From: Actinomycetes bacterium
Lineage (GTDB): Bacteria; Actinomycetota; Actinomycetes; S36-B12
DNA: 64,000 nt
Assembly (NCBI GenBank): GCA_024641635.1
Contig: JAHECS010000003.1
Span: forward strand, 1 to 64,000
Direction: 5' to 3'
This document shows positions 1-9,714 of the stretch, piece by piece. The number at the start of each line of letters is the position of its first letter. Positions within the stretch are counted from its first letter, which is position 1. The translations under genes and the position numbers were made by a program. Under the pieces are notes generated by a model. It saw only the letters and a program-made list of their open reading frames with translations, was not told the DNA's origin and ran no database searches.

Positions 1-182
1 CGCAGCGCGTCGGAGTCCGCCAGGTCGCACTCGATCACCTGGGTGGCCGGCGCATACCTCAGGAGGGTGGTCACGTCCGTGCCGGGCTTCACCACCCCGG
101 AGACCTCAAGCCCCTGCCGGGCCAGCATCGTGCACAGGATCGTGCCGTCCTGGCCGGCGGCTCCGGTGACGAGGGCGCGCAT
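1..182 (-). CDS. NAD-dependent epimerase/dehydratase, GDP-mannose 4,6-dehydratase-like (partial, C-terminus off window)
   Basis: Reverse strand reads MRALVTGAAGQDGTILCTMLARQGLEVSGVVKPGTD..., a Rossmann GxxGQDG motif as in Gmd-type SDRs; open to the window edge. Confidence 0.75.
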   Translation of the reverse strand, partial: MRALVTGAAGQDGTILCTMLARQGLEVSGVVKPGTDVTTLLRYAPATQVIECDLADSDAL

Positions 183-191
183 GACCGGTGG

Positions 192-1196
192 CTAGAACTT
201 GCCTTCGGGTGCACCCTCGAGACGGGCGATGTCCGCGTCGACCATGATCTTCGCGAGCTCCGGCGGAAGCACCGTCGCCTCCCAGCCGAGCTTCGCCTTC
301 GCCTTGCCTGCGTCTCCGATGAGCTCGTCGACCTCCGTCGGGCGCAGGAACTTCGGGTCGAACTTGACGTAGTCCTCCCACTTCAGGCCGGCATGCTCGA
401 AGGCGAAGCCCAGGAAGTCACGGATCGTGTAGGCCGTGCCTGTCGCGAGCACGAAGTCCTCCGGCTCGTCCACCTGCAGCATGCGATACATGCCGTCCGT
501 GTACTCCGGCGCATAGCCCCAGTCGCGGATGGAGTCGAGGTTGCCCATCCACAGCTCGGACTGGTTGCCCTTCACGATGTTCGCGACCGCGATGGTGATC
601 TTGCGGGTCACGAAGGTCTCGCCGCGGCGCGGCGACTCGTGGTTGAACAGCTGCCCGTTCACCGCGAACATGTCATATGCCTCGCGGTAGTTCTTGGTGA
701 TCCAGTAGGAGTAGACCTTCGCCGCCCCGTAGGGCGACCGCGGGTAGAACGGGGTGTCCTCGTTCTGGGGCGGCGGGCTGGCACCGAACATCTCACTCGT
801 GGACGCCTGGTAGAAGCGGATCGAGGTGTCCACGCTGCGGATCGCCTCGAGCAGGTTCAGGGTGCTGACGCCGGTCGCCTCAGCCGTGTAGAGCGGCTCG
901 TCGAAGGACACACGCACGTGCGACTGGGCCGCGAGGTTGTAGACCTCGTGCGGGCGGACGTCGGTCATCAGCTGGTGCATCCGCGCCGCGTCGGTGACGT
1001 CGCCGTAGTGCAGGTGGAGGTTCTTGCCCGGGATGTGCTCGTCGTGATGCAGGTGGTCGATCCGCGATCGGTTGAACGTCGATGAGCGACGCACCACACC
1101 ATGCACCTCGTAGCCCTTGTCCAACAGCTGCTGGGCCATGTAGGAGCCGTCCTGCCCCGTCACACCCGTGATGAGGGCGCGCTTCGCCTCTGACAC
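192..1196 (-). CDS. gmd: GDP-mannose 4,6-dehydratase
   Basis: ALITGVTGQDGSYMAQQLLDKGYEVHGVVRRSSTFNRSRIDH, YxxxK region SPYGAAKVYSYW, NHESPRRGETFVTRKI; GTG start. Confidence 0.95.
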   Translation of the reverse strand: MSEAKRALITGVTGQDGSYMAQQLLDKGYEVHGVVRRSSTFNRSRIDHLHHDEHIPGKNLHLHYGDVTDAARMHQLMTDVRPHEVYNLAAQSHVRVSFDEPLYTAEATGVSTLNLLEAIRSVDTSIRFYQASTSEMFGASPPPQNEDTPFYPRSPYGAAKVYSYWITKNYREAYDMFAVNGQLFNHESPRRGETFVTRKITIAVANIVKGNQSELWMGNLDSIRDWGYAPEYTDGMYRMLQVDEPEDFVLATGTAYTIRDFLGFAFEHAGLKWEDYVKFDPKFLRPTEVDELIGDAGKAKAKLGWEATVLPPELAKIMVDADIARLEGAPEGKF

Positions 1197-1253
1197 CGTT
1201 CCTCCGACCTGTGGATAACCTGCGCAAGCCTACCGCCTGCCTACACTGTCACC

Positions 1254-2111
1254 GTGAGTCCGACGGTCGCGGCGGCGATCCCCACGTACCGTCCCGACCC
1301 CTCGACCCTCGTCCCCCTCATCGAGCAGATCGTCGGCTGGGACGTCCCCCTCGTGGTCGCGGACGACGGCAGCCCCTGCACGTCCGACCGCGCCCTCCAG
1401 CACGCGGCGGACCTGGGAGCCCACCTGGTCCGGCACCGTCGAAACGCGGGCGTCGCCAGGAGCCTGAACGACGGCCTCCGGTTCGCCGACTCCGTCGGAG
1501 CGACGTGGCTGCTCACCGTCGACCAGGACTCGTCGCTCAAAGCTGAGCACGTGTCCCGCCTGCTCGCCTCCGCCGCGGCCGCCGCGAGCGCTCTCGGACC
1601 GGTGGGAGCGGTCGGCGCGGGCTCGATCGCCGACGCCAGCGGCCCACTCGACTACCCGCTCACCGTCGTCGACGGCATCGCGACGACCGAAGAGCTGATC
1701 CAGACCGGAACGATGTGGGCGGTCGGACCACTGCTGGCCCATGGCGGCTTCGACGAGCATCTCGGCATCGACGCCGTGGATGCGGCAGCGTGCCTGGCCC
1801 TGCGTCAGGCCGGGTATCGCATCGTCGTCGCTCCCGACGTCGAGATAGGCCACCAGATCGGCGCGGGCAGGCAGGTGCGGGTGCTCGGCCGGGACGTTCT
1901 GGCATCCGGGCACTCACCTGAGCGACGGACCACCATCGTGCGCAACCGACTGAGCCTGTTCCCCGGGGAGTTCGCCCAGTCCCCCCGGCACGCGCTGCGC
2001 ACCCTTCGAAGGGTGACGATGGGCACCGCGCTGGCGGTCACCGTCGAGGAGGACCGGTGGCAGAAGGCCAAAGCCAGCCTTCGCGGCCTGCTGCCCCGAC
2101 CGAGCCGGTAG
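1254..2111 (+). CDS. glycosyltransferase family 2 (rhamnosyltransferase-like)
   Basis: [22 protein letters not shown]...VVADDGS...TVDQDSS: GT-A fold with DxD-like motif. Confidence 0.85.
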   Translation: MSPTVAAAIPTYRPDPSTLVPLIEQIVGWDVPLVVADDGSPCTSDRALQHAADLGAHLVRHRRNAGVARSLNDGLRFADSVGATWLLTVDQDSSLKAEHVSRLLASAAAAASALGPVGAVGAGSIADASGPLDYPLTVVDGIATTEELIQTGTMWAVGPLLAHGGFDEHLGIDAVDAAACLALRQAGYRIVVAPDVEIGHQIGAGRQVRVLGRDVLASGHSPERRTTIVRNRLSLFPGEFAQSPRHALRTLRRVTMGTALAVTVEEDRWQKAKASLRGLLPRPSR

Positions 2112-2121
2112 CGTCAGCGGG

Positions 2122-2988
2122 ATGAAAGGCATCATCCTCGCGGGCGGCACGGGCAGTCGCCTCTGGCCGATCACCAAGGGCGTGAGCAAGCAGCTGCTCC
2201 CTGTCTACGACAAGCCGATGATCCACTACCCGCTGGCCACGCTCATGGGCGCCGGCCTCCGCGAGGTTCTCGTCATCACCACCCCGGAGGACTCGGAGTC
2301 CTTCTCCCGGCTCCTGGGTGACGGCTCCCCGTGGGGGATGAATATCCAGTACGCCGTGCAGCCTCGGCCCGAGGGGCTTGCCCAGGCATTCCTCATCGCC
2401 GAGGAGTTCCTCGCCGGTGACCAGGCCGCGCTGATCCTCGGCGACAACCTCTTCTACGGCCCGAGCCTGGGCCGCAAGCTCGCGGCCCTCACGGACCAGC
2501 AGGGCGCACACGTCTTCGCCTACGAGGTGGCGAACCCGAGCGAGTACGGCGTCGTGGAGTTCGACGACGCCGGTCGGGTGCTGTCCGTGGAGGAGAAGCC
2601 GGAGAAGCCGAGGAGCAACTACGCCATCCCCGGCCTGTACTTCTACGACGAGACCGTCGTGGACGTCGCGAAATCGATCACTCCGAGCGCACGCGGCGAG
2701 CTCGAGATCACGTCGGTGAACGACCACTACCTGAAGGCCGGCACCCTCACGGTCACCGTTCTCGAGCGTGGGACCGCGTGGCTCGACACAGGCACCTTCC
2801 GATCCCTGCAGGACGCCGGCGAGTTCGTTCGGGTCATGGAGGACCGGACAGGCACCAAGGTCGGCTGCCTCGAGGAGATTGCCTGGCGCAACGGCTGGAT
2901 CACCTCAGACGAGCTTGCCGCCCTCGCCGAGCCCCTGCTCAAGAGCGGCTACGGCGACTACCTGCAGCGACTGGCCGCTCCGAGCTAG
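2122..2988 (+). CDS. rfbA: glucose-1-phosphate thymidylyltransferase
   Basis: [42 protein letters not shown] signature; full length. Confidence 0.96.
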   Translation: MKGIILAGGTGSRLWPITKGVSKQLLPVYDKPMIHYPLATLMGAGLREVLVITTPEDSESFSRLLGDGSPWGMNIQYAVQPRPEGLAQAFLIAEEFLAGDQAALILGDNLFYGPSLGRKLAALTDQQGAHVFAYEVANPSEYGVVEFDDAGRVLSVEEKPEKPRSNYAIPGLYFYDETVVDVAKSITPSARGELEITSVNDHYLKAGTLTVTVLERGTAWLDTGTFRSLQDAGEFVRVMEDRTGTKVGCLEEIAWRNGWITSDELAALAEPLLKSGYGDYLQRLAAPS

Positions 2989-2995
2989 CGGGTCG

Positions 2996-4144
2996 ATGTC
3001 CGCGCTCGACGGGGGAGCTCAGGGCGGGGGAGGTGCTCGGTCGGACCTGGCCGCAGCGGGGATCTGGCTGGCGTCCCGCGTGTCCGTCTTCATCGCGGCG
3101 TTCTACGCATCGTGGGTGGTCACGGGGCAGGTCGGTGCCTTCTTCGGGGGACCCGGGGAACTCGAGCCTGATCGAAGCCCTGTGGGCATCTGGGACCGTT
3201 GGGATGTCGAGTGGTACCGCAGCATCGCGGAGGACGGCTATGTCTCCGCAGGTCACGAGAACAGCATCGCCTTCCTGCCCGGCCTCCCCATGCTCATGCG
3301 CGCCTTCCACGCGGTCGGCGTGGACGTCAGCGTCACCGGACTCCTCGTCTCTCTCGTGGCCGGCCTCGCTGCCGCAGTCGCCCTCGCGCGACTGACCCGA
3401 GCTGAGGGCGGCATCGGTGAGCTCGGCGTGCTGGCCTGGGTGTGCGCCCCGATGGCCGTCTTCCTCGCCGCGCCGTACACCGAGTCGCTCTTCGCAGCCT
3501 TCGCGTTCTGGGCCTGGTACCTCGCCCGACGGGGTGCCTGGGTCTGGGCCGGGGTCCTCGCCACGGTTGCATCGCTCGTCCGGGTGAACGGGCTTTTCCT
3601 CACCGCCGCACTGGTCGTCCTTCTCCTGACCCGCTCGCGGCAGTCCTGGCGCAGGGGTCTGGCGCTCCTCCTTCCCTTCGCTGCGGTCGCAGGCTTCGTC
3701 GCCTACCTGCACACCATCACGGGCAGTTGGTCGTCGTGGCTCGACGCCCAGCAGTCTGGCTGGGGGAGGGAGTTCGGCTCCCCGTTCGACGCGATGGTGA
3801 CGACGTACGAGATGGCGTTCTCGAACGGCGTGGCAGCAAGCTTCGCCGTGCAGTACCGGTTCGAGCTGGCCGCCGTCGCCCTGTTGGTCGCCTTCACGAT
3901 CGTGCTCGCGGCGACGAGGAGGTGGGCGGAGGCCACCTACGTCCTCCTGACACTCGTCGCCTTGGCGACAAGCACGCTCTTCTACTCCGCGCCACGCTCA
4001 CTGCTGACCCTGTTCCCGATCTGGGTGCTCCTCGGGATCTGGATGAGCCGACGCAGGTGGATCCTCGTCGGCTACCTCGCCGTGAGCACGCCCCTGATGT
4101 TCGTCGGGGTCGTAGCCTTCACCACCGGCCGCTGGGTGGCCTAG
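2996..4144 (+). CDS. polytopic membrane mannosyltransferase-like protein (PIG-V-type)
   Basis: ORF 2768..4144 re-started at ATG 2996 just after rfbA; many TM segments, WDxxWYxxIAxxGY motif (RWDVEWYRSIAEDGY). Confidence 0.75.
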   Translation: MSALDGGAQGGGGARSDLAAAGIWLASRVSVFIAAFYASWVVTGQVGAFFGGPGELEPDRSPVGIWDRWDVEWYRSIAEDGYVSAGHENSIAFLPGLPMLMRAFHAVGVDVSVTGLLVSLVAGLAAAVALARLTRAEGGIGELGVLAWVCAPMAVFLAAPYTESLFAAFAFWAWYLARRGAWVWAGVLATVASLVRVNGLFLTAALVVLLLTRSRQSWRRGLALLLPFAAVAGFVAYLHTITGSWSSWLDAQQSGWGREFGSPFDAMVTTYEMAFSNGVAASFAVQYRFELAAVALLVAFTIVLAATRRWAEATYVLLTLVALATSTLFYSAPRSLLTLFPIWVLLGIWMSRRRWILVGYLAVSTPLMFVGVVAFTTGRWVA

Positions 4145-5838
4145 CCACGCCTCATCCGACGGCCCATCCTCCGCAGCGGCGCTGTCGCCCGCCACGTGCG
4201 GCTGGACAGGACCGCCGAGAGCGCAGCGGCATCAGCCGCGGCCGCATCGGCGCCCACTGCACTCGTCGGCACCTCGGGCATGTGGGTGACCTGCTCGAAG
4301 AAGCCGATCAAGCCGGTCGCGAAGCCCGCCCAGGAGTGCCGGGAGATCGCATCACGCAGGCCCGCCACACGCGCGCGGCCGGCCTCGGGATCCGCGAGCA
4401 GTTCGGCGAGGTCCGCAGCGTGCCCTGCCACCGACCAGCCCGATGGAAGCCCGCCGACGCCGGAGACCTCGCGAAGCGGCCCGAAGTCCGTGAACACGGT
4501 CGGCGTGCCAAAGGCGGCGGCCTCGTAAGGCACGAAGCCGAACCCCTCGGCACTGGTCGGGTAGAGGACGGCCGCGGCGTTCGCCAGAAGCCAGGCCCGG
4601 CTTTGCGAGGACACGTGCCCCACCGAGTGGACGCGGCCCCGCAGGTCCAGATGCCGCCCGATGAGGTCGTCCTCCGCCTCCTTCGACGAGCTGCTCTTGA
4701 CGTGGAGCCCGGCAAGGACGAGGTCGCACGGCTGCCCGGCCTGCAGGGTCGCCTCCCACACCCTGATCGCGAAGTCCCGGTTCTTGTGCTGGAAGTCGTT
4801 GCCGAGGACGGTCACGAATCGCTTGCCGCCCAACGACTTCACGACATCCGCCAGATCCTCGCCCGGCTCATCCGGAGCATTGGCGACAGACACGTGGTCG
4901 AGGCCGAGGGGCAGTGCCATCACCCGTTCAGGATCGAGGCGAGGCACCTCCTCGAGCAGGCGAGAGGCGACGTCCGCGCTGATCGTCGTGATCCCGTCGA
5001 CGCTGAGCGCGATGCGGCGCTGCAGGGCGCGGTAGGCCCGCCAGGCCTCCGGCGAGCCGTGGTAGCGCGGGATGTCGTAGGCGATGAGGTCGAGGTAGGT
5101 CGTGACCACCCGCGCGCCCAATCGGCGCGCGGCCGAGATGTTGCTGCGTCCGTCGATCTGGTTCGGGTACCACACGACATCAGACCGCGGCGGGGTCGCG
5201 TCCGGCGGCACGATCTGTATGCGATCCTCGTCGGCGAGGTGTGCTGCGTAACTCGGCAGCTCCGTCAGGCCGACCAGCCTGATCGACGTGACGCCGTCCT
5301 GCTGCGCCAGCGCACCCAGTGCCGCCGTCGTCAGCACCTGCGCGCCCGTCTCGTGCGGCCCCAGCCACGTGGCGTCGACGGTGATCGTGAGCCGGTCGGA
5401 TCGAGGCGTATAGGCGCGCAGGGACGAGTAGCGCGAGGAGCTCGGGTCGTCGGCCTCCAGGATGTCGACCGCGACGGGTGAACGCGGCTCCGTCGCCCTC
5501 GACACGTCGGCATCCGACGTCATCCACCAGTCATGCCACAGGCCTCGCTCCGAAGCCCGCTGGACCCACGCGGCCACCGATTCCGGATCGTCGCCGTCGA
5601 CAGCGCCGACGAGGTCGACCAGGTCGGTGGCGATGGCGGTCAGCGGCCCCGCCGGACCCGCGGCGCGCATCCAGGCTCCGTGGGCCGAGGGAACCGCCAC
5701 GAGGGACAGGGACGCGATCCTCGGGTCGGCATCGATCCGGAGCGTGAACTCGCCGAGGCGGTCCATGGTGAGCAGCGTCGGGTCGCCAAGGACCAGGAGC
5801 GTGCGTCCACCGCGCGAGCGGATCGTCTCGGTGCTCAC
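4141..5838 (-). CDS. glycosyltransferase family 4 (GT-B)
   Basis: GT-B C-terminal motif YPTSAEGFGFVPYEAAAFGTPTVFTDFGPLREV; GTG start overlaps upstream stop (GTGA). Confidence 0.85.
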   Translation of the reverse strand: MSTETIRSRGGRTLLVLGDPTLLTMDRLGEFTLRIDADPRIASLSLVAVPSAHGAWMRAAGPAGPLTAIATDLVDLVGAVDGDDPESVAAWVQRASERGLWHDWWMTSDADVSRATEPRSPVAVDILEADDPSSSRYSSLRAYTPRSDRLTITVDATWLGPHETGAQVLTTAALGALAQQDGVTSIRLVGLTELPSYAAHLADEDRIQIVPPDATPPRSDVVWYPNQIDGRSNISAARRLGARVVTTYLDLIAYDIPRYHGSPEAWRAYRALQRRIALSVDGITTISADVASRLLEEVPRLDPERVMALPLGLDHVSVANAPDEPGEDLADVVKSLGGKRFVTVLGNDFQHKNRDFAIRVWEATLQAGQPCDLVLAGLHVKSSSSKEAEDDLIGRHLDLRGRVHSVGHVSSQSRAWLLANAAAVLYPTSAEGFGFVPYEAAAFGTPTVFTDFGPLREVSGVGGLPSGWSVAGHAADLAELLADPEAGRARVAGLRDAISRHSWAGFATGLIGFFEQVTHMPEVPTSAVGADAAAADAAALSAVLSSRTWRATAPLRRMGRRMRRG

Positions 5839-7574
5839 AGTGCCTCGTAGATCCGGGCCAGGTCCTGGTTGAGCGAGGTCGAGTAGTACGGGTCCGTCGG
5901 GTAGGTGCCCGCCCAGCGGTCGTGGAACAGGTGCGCCTCGACGGAGTCGGACTTCTTCCTGGACATCGTTGCGCCTTCGTAGTGCGTGAAGTGTGCGTAC
6001 GGCGTCCACGCTACGCGACGTCCCTCCTCGCGCACCCGCAGGCAGAAGTCCACGTCATTGAAGTCGCGGGCAAACGCGGTGTCGAAGCCGTGGACCCGAT
6101 CGAAGACCTCGGTACGGACGAGCATGGCCGCCGCCGTGACGGCCAGGTAGTTGCGCGGAGTCAGCGTTGAGCCGAAGTAGCCGGGCTCCTTCGCCGGGCG
6201 CGAGATCCAGCAGTGCGTCGGTCCGCTGGGCAGCAGGACCATCCCGACATGCTGCAGCCGGGTGTCCGGGTAGGAGAGCTTGCAGCCCACGACGCCCACC
6301 TCGGGGATCTGTCCGAGCTCGAGCATCCGGGTGACCGGGTTGGGCTCGGCCACAGTCGTGTCGTCGTTGAGCAGCAGGAGGTAGTCACCGGTGGCCGCCG
6401 CCCGACCGGTGTTGATGGCCTCGGAGAAGTTGAACCGCTCACTGGAGTACACGACGTGCTTGACGGTGTGCCGTCCGTGCAGGTCGACCACGACGTCGGG
6501 CAGCACGCCCGTGGTCACGACGACGATCTCCAGTGCGGCGCTCGTCTCGTTGGCCATCAGCGAGTGGACCGCGTCGTCGACGAAGCGCGCCGTGCCCGCA
6601 AGATTCGGCGTCCCGATCGTCGGGATGATCACCGACACCAGCGGTTCGTCGGCGACCCTCGGATGAACCTCGTTGAGGCCAGGAACGGAACTGGCCGTGA
6701 CCGTTCCGCCACCGAAGGTCCGTGCCAGGTGGTCCTCCTGCACGCGGGCCGCGGCGCTCTGGGCCCACGGCTTCGCGTCGATGGTCAGCGCGGTGGACTC
6801 CGCCCACGCCCGCCAGTGGTAGTACGGCCGCGACAGGTGCACGACCCGCTCCAGACTAGGGAGCAGCCGCAGGGCGAGGTCGAAGTCCTGCGCCCCGTCC
6901 ATCTCCGAGCGCAAGCCGCCCGCTGTCCGGACCTCCTCGGCGCGGAAGATCGTGAAGTGGCACAGGTACATCTGCGTCAGCAGCAGCTCAGGGGAGAAGT
7001 CCGGCTTGCAGTAGAGCTCGAAGTGCTCCCCGCGGGCGTCCACCTTGTCCTCGTCGGAGTACACGGCGTGCGGGGCGTCGTACTCCTCGATCGCGAGCGA
7101 AAAGGCCTCGACGCAGCGGCGGTCGAGAACGTCGTCGTGGTCGAGCATCCCGACGTACTCTCCTGTTGCCCGCTCCAGAGCCGCGTTCAGCGCGGACGAG
7201 ATGCCGCCGTTCTCCTTGCGGACGATGATGATTCGGTCGTCGTCCTCGTGCTGGCTGGCGAAGGCGTCCAGCGCCTCGACGACCTCCGCCTTGGTCGAAC
7301 CGTCGTCGCAGACCACCAGCTGCCAGTTTCGGGCCTGCTGCTCGATGACCGACTGCAGGCACTCGCGGAGGAAACGCGCCGGAGGGTTGTAGACCGGGAC
7401 GATGATCGAGATCGTTGTGACGTGGCTGGTGCTCCCAGCGAGCACCTGCTCCGCCTCGGTCAGCCACAGCTTGTACTGCTTGCCGATGTTGCGCTCGTAG
7501 ACCTTGCGCTTGATCCAGCGCTTGATGCGCCCGGCGCGACGCTTCGCCTTGATGAGCGGGTTGGACTCCTGCAT
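5835..7574 (-). CDS. glycosyltransferase family 2, two-domain
   Basis: Two GT2 modules: ISIIVPVYNPPARFLRECLQSV...VCDDGS and VSVIIPTIG...LLLNDDTTV. Confidence 0.9.
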   Translation of the reverse strand: MQESNPLIKAKRRAGRIKRWIKRKVYERNIGKQYKLWLTEAEQVLAGSTSHVTTISIIVPVYNPPARFLRECLQSVIEQQARNWQLVVCDDGSTKAEVVEALDAFASQHEDDDRIIIVRKENGGISSALNAALERATGEYVGMLDHDDVLDRRCVEAFSLAIEEYDAPHAVYSDEDKVDARGEHFELYCKPDFSPELLLTQMYLCHFTIFRAEEVRTAGGLRSEMDGAQDFDLALRLLPSLERVVHLSRPYYHWRAWAESTALTIDAKPWAQSAAARVQEDHLARTFGGGTVTASSVPGLNEVHPRVADEPLVSVIIPTIGTPNLAGTARFVDDAVHSLMANETSAALEIVVVTTGVLPDVVVDLHGRHTVKHVVYSSERFNFSEAINTGRAAATGDYLLLLNDDTTVAEPNPVTRMLELGQIPEVGVVGCKLSYPDTRLQHVGMVLLPSGPTHCWISRPAKEPGYFGSTLTPRNYLAVTAAAMLVRTEVFDRVHGFDTAFARDFNDVDFCLRVREEGRRVAWTPYAHFTHYEGATMSRKKSDSVEAHLFHDRWAGTYPTDPYYSTSLNQDLARIYEAL

Positions 7575-7577
7575 GGC

Positions 7578-8798
7578 CTACTCGAACGTGATCTCGACCG
7601 GCAGTTCGACCAGTCCCTGGCCGATCTCGCCGCGCGGACTGCGGATCGCGAACTCGACGGCGTCGTTCCAGGAGTCCAGCAGGCGGGAGCCCGTGTAGTC
7701 GAAGACGTCCACGTGGACCCGGTAGCGGCCAGGCAGCAGGGGGTTGTCGACGAAGGCGAATCGCACGGTGTGCTCACCCTGGATCGTCCCGAAGTCGATA
7801 CCCCAGCGGTGGTTGTTCGGCATCGACACGAGCGTGCCCGAGTCGTGCTGCAGTGCGACTCGGACGTTCGGGCCGAGGATCGCTTCGGGAACGGTGATCC
7901 CGAGGCTGATGGTGAACGTCGTGCCCGTCTCCGCGTGGGTGATGGGCGTGCCGTTGCCGTCAACCACATCGGCGCGGGTCACCTGGACGGACTGGTCTCC
8001 CGCCCGAGCGCCGTCGTCGTCGATCCCCCGCACGGCCGACACCATCGGGTTCCTGGCCGCCTCATCAGCGTTGACCTTGCGCAGGTAGGCCGCGATGGTC
8101 TCCACCGCCGGTCCGTGCTCCTGCATCTCCCCGCGCTCGAGCCAGGCGATCTCGTCGCACAGGCCCTCGAGCTGCCCGAGACCGTGGCTCACGACGATGA
8201 TCGTCTTCCCGGCGCGCCGCAGCGAGTACAGGTGGTCGAAGCACTTGCGCTGGAACTCCTCGTCGCCCACCGCCAGCACCTCGTCGACCAGGAGCACGTC
8301 AGGCTTCATGTGCACTGCCACCGAGAAGCCGAGGCGCACGTACATGCCGCTGGAGTAGTGCTTCACCGGGTCGTTGATGAAGTCCCCGAGACCGCTGAAG
8401 TCGATGATCTCGTCGGTGACCGCCAGGATCTCCTTGCGGGGCAGGCCGAGGATGGAACCGTTGAGTGCGATGTTCTCGCGGCCGGTCATGTCCGGATGGA
8501 AGCCCGCACCGAGCTCGATGAGGGCGGCCACCCGTCCGTCGGTGGCGATCGTGCCCTCCGTGGCGCGGTAGATGCCGCCGATCATCTTGAGCAGGGTCGA
8601 CTTGCCCGACCCGTTGTGACCGATGAGGCCGTAGACGCTGCCCTTCGGGATCTGCAGAGTGACGTCGCGCACCGCCCAGAAGTCCTCGGGGTTTCGGGCG
8701 CGTCCTCGGACGATGCGCTCCTTGAGGGAGTTGCGGCGGTCGGTGTGGCGGCGGAAGCGCTTGCCCACACCCTGGACGTCGACGGCGAACTCGGACAT
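7578..8798 (-). CDS. polysaccharide ABC transporter ATP-binding protein with C-terminal Wzt-type domain (Wzt/TagH-like)
   Basis: Walker A GHNGSGKSTLLKMIGG, Walker B PDVLLVDEVLAVGD, plus ~150 aa beta-rich C-terminal extension; start set at 8798. Confidence 0.9.
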   Translation of the reverse strand: MSEFAVDVQGVGKRFRRHTDRRNSLKERIVRGRARNPEDFWAVRDVTLQIPKGSVYGLIGHNGSGKSTLLKMIGGIYRATEGTIATDGRVAALIELGAGFHPDMTGRENIALNGSILGLPRKEILAVTDEIIDFSGLGDFINDPVKHYSSGMYVRLGFSVAVHMKPDVLLVDEVLAVGDEEFQRKCFDHLYSLRRAGKTIIVVSHGLGQLEGLCDEIAWLERGEMQEHGPAVETIAAYLRKVNADEAARNPMVSAVRGIDDDGARAGDQSVQVTRADVVDGNGTPITHAETGTTFTISLGITVPEAILGPNVRVALQHDSGTLVSMPNNHRWGIDFGTIQGEHTVRFAFVDNPLLPGRYRVHVDVFDYTGSRLLDSWNDAVEFAIRSPRGEIGQGLVELPVEITFE

Positions 8799-9595
8799 CA
8801 GAGCAGCTCCCCGATGTCCTCGGAGCCGCGATCGAACACTGCCAGGCCGATCCAGAAGACGGCGAAGCCGCCAACGAGCAGCGACGCGACCGCCCACAGT
8901 GGTGGCGCGACGAGCGAGTACATGGACTCGTGCATTCCTTCGACATACCAGGTCATGGGGTTCAGCCGGATCACCCAGGCCAGCAGCTCGTTCTGCCCCT
9001 CAATCATGCTCACGGGGTAGAGGACGGGCGTGAGGAAGTACAGCGCGCCGAGCACCACCGCCACGATGTACATCACGTCGCCGAACCTCGCGTTGAGGAT
9101 GGACAGCATGAGGCCGACGCCCTGGGCGAACAGCATCGTGCCCAGCAGGATCGGGATGGCCAGGATCCACGTCCAGCCGACGTTCCGCAGGAACAGGAGC
9201 ATGAGGACGAGGACGAGCAGCTCGAGGAGGACCTGGACGAGCTGCACGATGGAAGCGCCCAGGATCGGGGCCCACGCGGGGAACTGCACCTTCTTGAGCA
9301 GCTCTCCGTTCGACTTCAGCTGCGTCATCGACAGGTTCAGCAGGCCGGCGAAGAGGTTCCACGTGACGAGGCCGGTGAACAGGAACGCCGCGTACGAGGA
9401 TCCCTCGCCGTTGCCGAGCGGGGGGGCCTGGATCCGGAACACGACGCTGAACACCGCAGCGAACACGATGAGCGTGGCCAGGGGCTGGATGAGGGACCAT
9501 GCCCAGCCGAGGATGCTGGACCGGTACCGCGTGGCGAAGTCGCGGTTGGCGAACGCCCAGATCAGGGCCCGCTGGGAGTAGAGGTCGGTCAGCAC
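8798..9595 (-). CDS. polysaccharide ABC transporter permease (Wzm/TagG-like, ABC-2 family)
   Basis: LIWAFANRDFATRYRSSILGWAWSLIQPLATLIVFAAVFSVVF; directly upstream of the ATPase. Confidence 0.92.
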   Translation of the reverse strand: MLTDLYSQRALIWAFANRDFATRYRSSILGWAWSLIQPLATLIVFAAVFSVVFRIQAPPLGNGEGSSYAAFLFTGLVTWNLFAGLLNLSMTQLKSNGELLKKVQFPAWAPILGASIVQLVQVLLELLVLVLMLLFLRNVGWTWILAIPILLGTMLFAQGVGLMLSILNARFGDVMYIVAVVLGALYFLTPVLYPVSMIEGQNELLAWVIRLNPMTWYVEGMHESMYSLVAPPLWAVASLLVGGFAVFWIGLAVFDRGSEDIGELL

Positions 9596-9714
9596 GCGTG
9601 CCCGCCCCTCCTCGTCATGACAGCCGCGATCCTACCTGCCGCCCACGCGGTCGACGTGCGCGGAAATCCGCGGGCTCGTCGGTAGTGTCGGCACCAACCG
9701 ATCGAGGAGGTCGC

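Noticed and set aside
2768-2995. Upstream extension of the membrane mannosyltransferase ORF
   Set aside because: Lies inside rfbA in another frame; ATG 2996 gives a proper N-terminus.
3442-5481. 679-aa plus-strand ORF
   Set aside because: Out-of-frame or antisense to the PIG-V-like and GT4 genes, which have clear motifs.
6213-9020. 935-aa plus-strand ORF
   Set aside because: Antisense shadow of the GT2 and Wzt genes; no recognisable domains.
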